Source: Desulfobulbus alkaliphilus (GTDB taxonomy: Bacteria; Desulfobacterota; Desulfobulbia; Desulfobulbales; Desulfobulbaceae). From it: a stretch of 35,954 nucleotides of DNA. Position 1 is the stretch's first letter; every line of letters starts with the position of its first letter. Below, one piece after another: positions 31,882 through 35,954 of this stretch. The position numbers and the translations under genes were made by a program. The stretch lies in assembly GCF_016918545.1 (NCBI RefSeq), contig NZ_JAFFQC010000036.1, positions 1-35,954 of the forward strand. The letters are read 5' to 3'. Under the pieces are notes generated by a model, which was not told the DNA's origin, made no database searches, and saw only the letters and a list, made by a program, of their open reading frames with translations.

Positions 31882-32035
31882 GCGGTTTCAAAGCTGTCGG
31901 AACTCCTTCGAATTTTAAGTTGCACGCCGCATAGCAGATGTTATATCGTCGGGTAGTTTTGAATGGCCCTCGTACGCCCGGTGGTTTCGGGTGCGCGAAA
32001 GCCCAGAAGATGAATCTGCCTTGGGAGGCTGAGCG

Positions 32036-32122
32036 ATGAACAGACAACGTGCCCTTGACCTGCTGAGCCGCGGTATACCGGAGCTGCGCCCCTGTATCGA
32101 ACAGGAGCGGGTCAATGTCTGA
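32036..32122 (+). pseudogene. MNT nucleotidyltransferase remnant, in-frame collapsed to 28 residues
   Basis: An ATG at 32036, preceded by GGGAGG, encodes 28 residues. The first 13 (MNRQRALDLLSRG) look like the N-terminus of MNT-type nucleotidyltransferases (MntA, about 95-100 residues). The last 15 (IPELRPCIEQERVNV) look like their C-terminus, where RPELRPxIExEAVxV is typical. Everything between, including the GSxARxE and DxD catalytic motifs, is missing, yet the frame is kept. No HEPN partner follows; the stop overlaps the next gene instead. Family assignment is from remembered sequence patterns, and the product cannot be an enzyme. Confidence 0.6.
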
Positions 32123-32582
32123 AATGGTCTCACGCGAAGACGCGAAGGCGCGAAGGGATATCGAGGAAGTAGCCGCCATCGTGGTCGATGTGGCATTGCA
32201 ACTGCATCGGGATTTTGGGCCGGGACTGCTGGAGTCGGTTTATGAGGCGATGCTGGCTCATATGCTGCAACAGCGCGGACTACTGGTCGAAAGGCAAAAG
32301 CCGGTTCCCATCCAGTATCAGGGTGTTTCACTCGATGAAGGTTTTCGGCTGGATCTATTGGTTGACGGTCGGTTGATCGTTAAGCTGAAGTCAGTCGAAA
32401 ACATCCACCCGGTTCACCCCAAGCAACTTCTGACCTACCTGCGTCTGATGAACCTGCCCCTCGGACTGCTCGTCAACTTTGGCGCACCACTCCTGAAGAA
32501 TGGCCTGCAACGCGTGGTCAACAAACACACCAACTTCGCGTCTTCGCGCCTTCGCGTGCATCAACAGGAGGCGCAGTCATGA
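32115..32582 (+). CDS. GxxExxY protein (PDDEXK_3 family) with altered active site
   Basis: This 155-residue protein is of the GxxExxY family, named for a motif seen here as GLLESVY (G37, E40, Y43). The family belongs to the PD-(D/E)XK nuclease-like fold and is common in accessory regions, with no proven function. The expected core D-(x)n-ExK is present as RLDLLVDGRLIVKLK: D80 and K92 are there, but the Glu is Lys90 (AAG at 32382-32384, one change from GAG). Nuclease activity is therefore doubtful. LLVNFGAPLLKNGLQRVV is the usual C-terminal core. Near-perfect 25-bp inverted repeats lie at both ends of the gene. Its start overlaps the MNT remnant stop by 8 bases, and its stop overlaps the next ATG (ATGA). 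Confidence 0.85.
   Translation: MSEMVSREDAKARRDIEEVAAIVVDVALQLHRDFGPGLLESVYEAMLAHMLQQRGLLVERQKPVPIQYQGVSLDEGFRLDLLVDGRLIVKLKSVENIHPVHPKQLLTYLRLMNLPLGLLVNFGAPLLKNGLQRVVNKHTNFASSRLRVHQQEAQS
32131..32558. repeat. 25-bp inverted repeats at both ends of the GxxExxY gene
   Basis: CACGCGAAGACGCGAAGG... at 32131-32155 is matched in inverted orientation at 32534-32558 with 23 of 25 positions agreeing. Both copies are made of GCGAAG-type units and are translated as part of the protein (SREDAKARRD near the start, NFASSRLRVH near the end). They make the gene look like a cassette bounded by repeats. Confidence 0.85.
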
Positions 32583-32908
32583 AACCCGGCAGCGTCAAGA
32601 TCGTCGACCGCGTCTCCGCCGTGGAGGCGATTAAGCTGTTGAATGAAGAGGATCTGCTCTTTCTCAACCGGCTGATCGTCGAGCGGCTCAAGCTCATTTC
32701 CCAGGCCCGCGCCACCACGCTGATGACCAGCTTCACCAGGGGCGACCGGGTCGGCTTCCAGGCCCCGGACGGACGGATGCTGGAAGGCATGGTGCTGCGC
32801 CTTAACAAGAAGACCATCAGCGTCGCCACCGACGACGGCCACCAGTGGAACGTCGCGCCCGGCCTGTTGCGCCTGGTTCAATCAGCGGGAGATGTCCAAC
32901 GACCATGA
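32579..32908 (+). CDS. Small protein with C-terminal SH3-like/KOW-like domain
   Basis: I do not recognise a named family for this 109-residue protein. Residues 10-50 form predicted helices (VSAVEAIKLLNEEDLLFLNRLIVERLKLI). Residues 54-100 look like a small five-strand barrel: TRGDRVGFQAPDGRMLEGMVLRLNKKTISVATDDGHQWNVAPGLL, with the G-D-x-V and N-K-K-T patterns of nucleic-acid-binding SH3/KOW-like folds. I recall similar short proteins beside XRE regulators and restriction genes. ATGA overlaps join it to the genes on both sides, so it is translated in the chain. A role in nucleic-acid binding is inference. Confidence 0.65.
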   Translation: MKPGSVKIVDRVSAVEAIKLLNEEDLLFLNRLIVERLKLISQARATTLMTSFTRGDRVGFQAPDGRMLEGMVLRLNKKTISVATDDGHQWNVAPGLLRLVQSAGDVQRP

Positions 32909-33114
32909 TCCGCCAACCCGAAAACTTTCCTGAAACGGTCAAGGAGGTGCGGCGGCAGCTGGCCCTCTCCCAGGAGGAGTTGGCCCACGCCCTTGGGGTG
33001 AGCTTCGCCACGGTCAACCGCTGGGAGAACGGCAAAACCATTCCCTCGAAGCTGGCGCAGCGGCAGTTCGAGCAGTTTTGTGCACTCAAACGGAAACAGG
33101 GGAAGTTGGCTTGA
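32905..33114 (+). CDS. XRE-family helix-turn-helix regulator
   Basis: This 69-residue single-domain DNA-binding protein has the HTH_3 motif LSQEELAHALGVSFATVNRWENGKTIPS at about residues 20-47. Serine in position 1 of the turn and the WENGK ending are typical of Cro/C1-type regulators. I chose ATG 32905 since it overlaps the previous stop (ATGA) and the frame further upstream is inside the neighbour gene. Small XRE proteins often control restriction-modification or toxin operons, and here it sits in the middle of such a chain. The stop overlaps the next start (TGATG). Confidence 0.85.
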   Translation: MIRQPENFPETVKEVRRQLALSQEELAHALGVSFATVNRWENGKTIPSKLAQRQFEQFCALKRKQGKLA

Positions 33115-33704
33115 TGAATAAAAAACAACTTTCCGAGCGTGATATCTGCACAAAGTACATCACGCCCGCCCTGGAGAAGGCGGGGTGGGATGTTACCACC
33201 CAGGTCCGTGAAGAGTTTCCTCTCACCAAGGGACGCATCATCGTGCGTGGCAAGCTGCATACCCGTGCCAAGCACAAGCGCGCCGATTATGTCCTGTTTT
33301 ACAAGCCGAACATCCTCATTGCCATTATCGAGGCCAAGGACAACAACCACACGGTTGGCGACGGTATGCAACAGGCGTTGGGCTACGCCGATATGCTCCA
33401 AGTGCCTTTTGTGTTCAGCTCCAACGGCGACGCTCAGCGCATCAGTCAGATGGTCTGGTTGATTTTCCTGAAGATCTTCGACGACAAGGAACAGGAGTGG
33501 CAGCTCACCGTGCCCGGCTACAAATCGCCGCTGCCCAGCCGTTTCCGCTGGTCCAGCTGGGCCAAGAACCCCCACGAGGTGAAGGTCAACCACCGCGATC
33601 CGGAAGAGCTGATGGTTGAGTACCAGCAGATCGTCCACCAGCTCGAAGCGGCGCAGGCCGCCTTGAAAGCCGAGTTGATGGCCTGCCTGGGGGGGAAGGC
33701 ATGA
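33114..33704 (+). CDS. Type I restriction HsdR nuclease domain fused to HsdM-like remnants
   Basis: This 196-residue open frame is stitched from three parts. Residues 1-106 match the N-terminal PD-(D/E)XK domain of HsdR (HSDR_N): SERDICTKYITPALEKAGWD, then RADYVLFYKPN and IIEAKDNNHTVGDGMQQA. The catalytic Asp and ExK are intact, and the part ends VFSSNGDA. Residues 108-153 (QRISQMVWLIFLKIFDDKEQE, then PLPSRFRWSSWAKNP) match the N-terminal part of HsdM methyltransferases. Residues 154-196 (VNHRDPEELMVEYQQIV to ACLGG) look like an HsdM C-terminus. The HsdR motor and the HsdM catalytic core are absent. It is joined to both neighbours by overlapping start and stop codons. It may be a compact nuclease or a decayed remnant kept in frame. 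Confidence 0.75.
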   Translation: MNKKQLSERDICTKYITPALEKAGWDVTTQVREEFPLTKGRIIVRGKLHTRAKHKRADYVLFYKPNILIAIIEAKDNNHTVGDGMQQALGYADMLQVPFVFSSNGDAQRISQMVWLIFLKIFDDKEQEWQLTVPGYKSPLPSRFRWSSWAKNPHEVKVNHRDPEELMVEYQQIVHQLEAAQAALKAELMACLGGKA

Positions 33705-34795
33705 GCAAAGATCCTCGACAGTCAAGGGGCCGCCAAAAGCCAGAGGCGTCCTTTCCGGTAGCCGGAAATAAGCTGGATTTACCCATGGATTACCAGTCCA
33801 CCCTGACTAACCTCAAAGAACGTATTGCGAATGAGCGGCTGAGGGTAGCACTTTCTGCCAATGCCGCGATGGTTTTACTTTACTGGGATATCGGACAAAC
33901 CATCTTGAACCGACAAGACCGGCAAGGCTGGGGTGCCAAAATCATTGATCACCTCTCAGAAGACCTGAAAGAAGCGTTTCCGGAAATGAACGGATTCTCT
34001 CCGCGAAACCTCAAATATATGCGGACATTCGCCCAAGAGTGGCCTGATCGCGAAATAGTGCAACGCACCGTTGCACAAATTCCATGGCGTAGTAATTTGG
34101 CGCTTCTGCACAAGCTAAACGATAGCGAAACCCGCCTATGGTATGCCAAACAGACCATTGAGAATGGTTGGTCAAAAGACATTCTCGCCTTGCAGATCGA
34201 AAGCCGGCTTCATGAGCGACAAGGCAAAGCTCCCAATAATTTTGCCCTCACCTTGCCGCCGAAAGATTCAGACATGGCTGCGCAGGTCTTCAAAGACCCC
34301 TACCTTTTCGACTTTCTTGGCACCGCCGACACCCGAAAAGAACGCGAAATCGAGCAGGCGCTGATCGATCATGTCCAGAAATTCCTGTTGGAACTTGGGG
34401 CCGGATTCGCCTTTGTTGGCCGACAGGTTCTGCTGGAGGTTGGAGATCGAGATTTCCGGCTGGATCTGCTCTTCTACCACCTGAAGCTGCGTTGTTATGT
34501 GGTGATCGAACTCAAAGCCGTCCCCTTTGATCCTGGCTTTACCGGAACCCTCAACCTCTATCTGTCCGCCGTCGATGACCTCTTGCGCCATCCCGACGAT
34601 AAACCAACCATCGGGTTGCTGCTCTGCAAAAGCAAAGACGATCTGGTCGTCGAATATGCCCTGGACGGCTACCGCCGCCCCATGGGCGTAGCCCAATGGG
34701 AAAGCCGGCTCACCCAAAGCTTGCCGGATGATCTCAAAGGCTCCCTTCCCACTATCGAAGAGATTGAAAAAGAATTGGAGGGCGGCGATGAGTAG
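33701..34795 (+). CDS. DUF1016 PD-(D/E)XK nuclease-domain protein (YhcG-like)
   Basis: This 364-residue protein of the YhcG/DUF1016 family is the only long intact gene of the block. The N-terminal domain at about residues 30-185 contains LLYWDIGQTILNRQ, GWGAKIIDHLSEDL, FSPRNLKYMRTFAQEW and TVAQIPWRSNLALLHKL, all family hallmarks. The C-terminal nuclease domain at about 195-345 has the core DRDFRLDLLFYH, followed by VVIELKA (D and ExK intact), then LNLYLSAVDDLLRHPDD and PTIGLLLCKSKDD. These proteins often sit inside type I restriction loci. The start ATG 33701 overlaps the previous stop. An internal ATG at codon 29 aligns better with short relatives, so the true start may be there. Confidence 0.92.
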   Translation: MSKDPRQSRGRQKPEASFPVAGNKLDLPMDYQSTLTNLKERIANERLRVALSANAAMVLLYWDIGQTILNRQDRQGWGAKIIDHLSEDLKEAFPEMNGFSPRNLKYMRTFAQEWPDREIVQRTVAQIPWRSNLALLHKLNDSETRLWYAKQTIENGWSKDILALQIESRLHERQGKAPNNFALTLPPKDSDMAAQVFKDPYLFDFLGTADTRKEREIEQALIDHVQKFLLELGAGFAFVGRQVLLEVGDRDFRLDLLFYHLKLRCYVVIELKAVPFDPGFTGTLNLYLSAVDDLLRHPDDKPTIGLLLCKSKDDLVVEYALDGYRRPMGVAQWESRLTQSLPDDLKGSLPTIEEIEKELEGGDE

Positions 34796-34958
34796 ATCAC
34801 ATATTCGAAATTTTCGAATACCTGCCGCTGAGGGTGAGCTGACCACCAAACAGGTGATGAGAAAATTGGGAATTTCCGAATTTTCCAACAAGCCAACGGA
34901 GGCCGAGGCTGAACTGAAGCAAATCGAAGCGACACGGAAGAAGGGGGGCAAGGCATGA
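34788..34958 (+). CDS. 56-residue protein of unknown function
   Basis: This short frame starts at ATG 34788 (GGAGGGCGGCG just upstream), overlaps the DUF1016 gene by 8 bases and the HsdS-like gene by 4. The sequence MSRSHIRNFRIPAAEGELTT begins it, and the rest is helical and charged (KPTEAEAELKQIEATRKK). I do not recognise a family. A 17-bp palindrome, ATTCGAAATTTTCGAAT, lies at about 34803-34819 inside its coding sequence, and a related GGAATTTCCGAATTTTCC follows near 34868-34885. It could be a specificity-associated small protein, an antitoxin-like partner, or another collapsed gene. Confidence 0.5.
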   Translation: MSRSHIRNFRIPAAEGELTTKQVMRKLGISEFSNKPTEAEAELKQIEATRKKGGKA

Positions 34959-35260
34959 CCGACGCCACCCGCAATCTGCTGGAACAGCACTTCGACACCG
35001 CCTTTACCGCGCCGGGTGGCATCGCCAAACTGCGCGAGTTGATCCTGACGCTCGCCATGCAGGGCCAGCTGGTGGTGCAAGATCCGAATGATCCCCCGGC
35101 TTCTGAACTGTTGAAGGAGATCGAGGCGAAAAAACAGCGGTTGGTGAATGCGGGCAAAATCAAGATCCCCTCCCCGCCATTACCCAAACAACACCGCATC
35201 GTCGCCCGCATCGACCAGTTGATGTCCCGTTGTGATGTGCTGGAGAAGTTGCGTAATTAG
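34955..35260 (+). CDS. HsdS specificity subunit, internally collapsed
   Basis: This 101-residue frame carries the two ends of a type I specificity subunit (usually 400-600 residues). Residues 1-70 match the N-terminal part (LLEQHFDTAFTAP, LRELILTLAMQGQLV, QDPNDPPASELLKEIEAKK). Residues 72-100 match the segment after a target-recognition domain (PSPPLPKQHRIVARIDQLM, CDVLEKLR). Both target-recognition domains are absent, and the join near residue 70 keeps the frame. Without them it cannot choose a DNA sequence, though the conserved helices could still assemble with partners. It starts in an ATGA overlap with the previous gene. It is the last gene before the IS. Confidence 0.78.
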   Translation: MTDATRNLLEQHFDTAFTAPGGIAKLRELILTLAMQGQLVVQDPNDPPASELLKEIEAKKQRLVNAGKIKIPSPPLPKQHRIVARIDQLMSRCDVLEKLRN

Positions 35261-35472
35261 TGCCTGAACTAAAACTCAAAAACGACAATAAATCAAGTCG
35301 TTGTCACCATACTCCAGACATGAAGAAAATGAGAGCATGATTAACGACGAGAGCGGTTAATGGTGTAACATATTGATTACTATGGTATAGTTCACCATAA
35401 AATTCCATCGGGTAAGCCCCCTGAGCAGATACAACCACCGCTGCCGCCAAATCTTCACAGGATGAATACTTC
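35261..35472 (+). other. AT-rich gap at the left side of the IS
   Basis: The 212 bases between the HsdS remnant and the transposase are AT-rich and hold no gene. ATGGTG and CACCAT face each other across about 27 bases near 35359-35398. The IS left end should lie here, but I could not identify its inverted repeat without the right end. Confidence 0.4.
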
Positions 35473-35954
35473 ATGCGCAAGGTAATCGAACCTCAAATGC
35501 AGTTGGGTGAACTGGCCATCGGCGCCATCAAGCTGGACCCTAAATCCCGCGATGATATCCCCCAGATCTTGCGGGGACTCCAGCACATCTACACCACGCC
35601 CGAACTGCGCAGGTCGGTCTTCGCGATCCTCGAAGAGGTCCTGCCTGAGCGTCAAGTCGAGGGACAGACCGTCAAGGCGGATCCCAAGAACGGTCGCCCC
35701 GGCATGACCCAATGGCAGATTCTGGTCCTGGGGGTGCTCAGGGTAGGGCTCAATGCCGACTATGATCGTATCCATGAGTTGGCCAACGAACATAAGACCC
35801 TTCGACAAATGCTCGGTCACAGCGACTGGACGGACGTCAAGTATTATAACCTGCAGACTCTCAAGGATAATCTGCGGCTGTTCACACCGGAGATTCTGGA
35901 CCGGATCAACCAGGAAGTCGTCCGCGCGGGACACCTGGCATTAAAAAAAAACCC
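35473..35954 (+). CDS. ISNCY-family (ISDol1-like) transposase, C-terminus cut by window edge
   Basis: The first 160 residues of a transposase are visible, starting at ATG 35473 (MRKVIEPQMQLGE) with CAGGA about 10 bases upstream. The stretch IPQILRGLQHIY, then NGRPGMTQWQILVLGVLR, LANEHKTLRQMLGH and the end VVRAGHLALKK follow the pattern of ISNCY/ISDol1-type transposases that I know from sulfate reducers. The frame is open to the last base, so it is truncated by the contig, not by a stop. Contigs commonly break in multi-copy IS elements. It is inserted next to the collapsed restriction genes. Confidence 0.82.
   Translation, partial: MRKVIEPQMQLGELAIGAIKLDPKSRDDIPQILRGLQHIYTTPELRRSVFAILEEVLPERQVEGQTVKADPKNGRPGMTQWQILVLGVLRVGLNADYDRIHELANEHKTLRQMLGHSDWTDVKYYNLQTLKDNLRLFTPEILDRINQEVVRAGHLALKKN

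Larger units (their letters stand above)
31469..35954. mobile_element. Putative accessory island inserted downstream of ssrA (partial)
   Basis: Core genes stop at ssrA. Downstream there are only accessory-type genes: an orphan small ORF, a collapsed MNT gene, a chain of defence-related genes and an IS. The tmRNA 3' end is a well-known integration site for tyrosine-recombinase islands. No integrase and no second copy of the ssrA 3' end is seen inside the window, so the attachment-site idea is inference. Confidence 0.5.

Noticed and set aside
31469-31918. Plus-strand frame of 149 codons after ssrA
   Set aside because: It starts in the ssrA terminator, has no ribosome site or family, and is opposite to a better-supported small minus-strand gene.

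Overview
The window reads as a Gram-negative bacterial contig of roughly 55-60 % GC, most likely from Desulfobacterota (Desulfobulbales-like). The taxon is inference. It rests on the tmRNA tag ADDYNYAMAA, the style of the DnaA motifs, a BamA with an extra N-terminal domain, and an ISNCY/ISDol1-type transposase at the right end. Bases 2-20 match the Tn5/Nextera mosaic end at 18 of 19 positions, so the left edge is sequencing adapter. Both ends cut a gene.

Layout: (1) 21-2021: truncated phospholipase D/cardiolipin-synthase-like gene (minus), a small GNAT-like protein and a SAM methyltransferase. (2) 2194-8523: FadL-type outer-membrane transporter, a cyclic-nucleotide-binding domain fused to a PhcB-like methyltransferase, and two paralogous membrane-PAS-HD-GYP proteins, all in one direction. 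This looks like a lipid-signal and c-di-GMP module. (3) 8917-10161: membrane-anchored coiled-coil protein with a strong terminator. (4) 10332-18393 (minus): plsC, then bamA-mfd-yrfG. (5) 18868-24378: icd (TTG start), comF-type phosphoribosyltransferase, an AT-rich gap, dnaA, and hemG on the minus strand. (6) 24563-31468: htpG, lipoprotein-pcm-YqaA overlap group, pilB/gspE-type ATPase, smpB and the tmRNA gene ssrA. (7) 31469-35954: accessory block directly after ssrA. It is a chain of overlapping small genes (GxxExxY protein, SH3-like small protein, XRE regulator, HsdR/HsdM chimera, DUF1016 nuclease, 56-aa ORF, collapsed HsdS), preceded by a collapsed MNT nucleotidyltransferase and followed by a cut-off ISNCY transposase.

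Two observations stand out. First, a dispersed family of structured intergenic repeats recurs at least seven times in core regions (717, 1160, 8546, 17420, 18666, 22789, 30223). The short form is about 127 bp and the long form about 220 bp. Copies have 13-bp terminal inverted repeats of the type CCTGAATCCGTGA, inner inverted arms and a side hairpin. Two copies supply the stop codon of the gene they follow. Second, the accessory block holds several genes that look like in-frame internal collapses of longer families (MNT, HsdR/HsdM, HsdS), while start/stop overlaps are kept throughout. This is either an unusual in-frame remodelled defence operon or an assembly or amplification artefact, and read mapping would decide.

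How the genes may work together: bamA, plsC and the BamE-like lipoprotein serve the envelope. mfd, dnaA, ssrA/smpB, pcm and htpG are genome and protein quality control. The fadL/PhcB-like/HD-GYP cluster could make, take up and sense a fatty-acid methyl-ester-like signal and lower c-di-GMP; this is inference.
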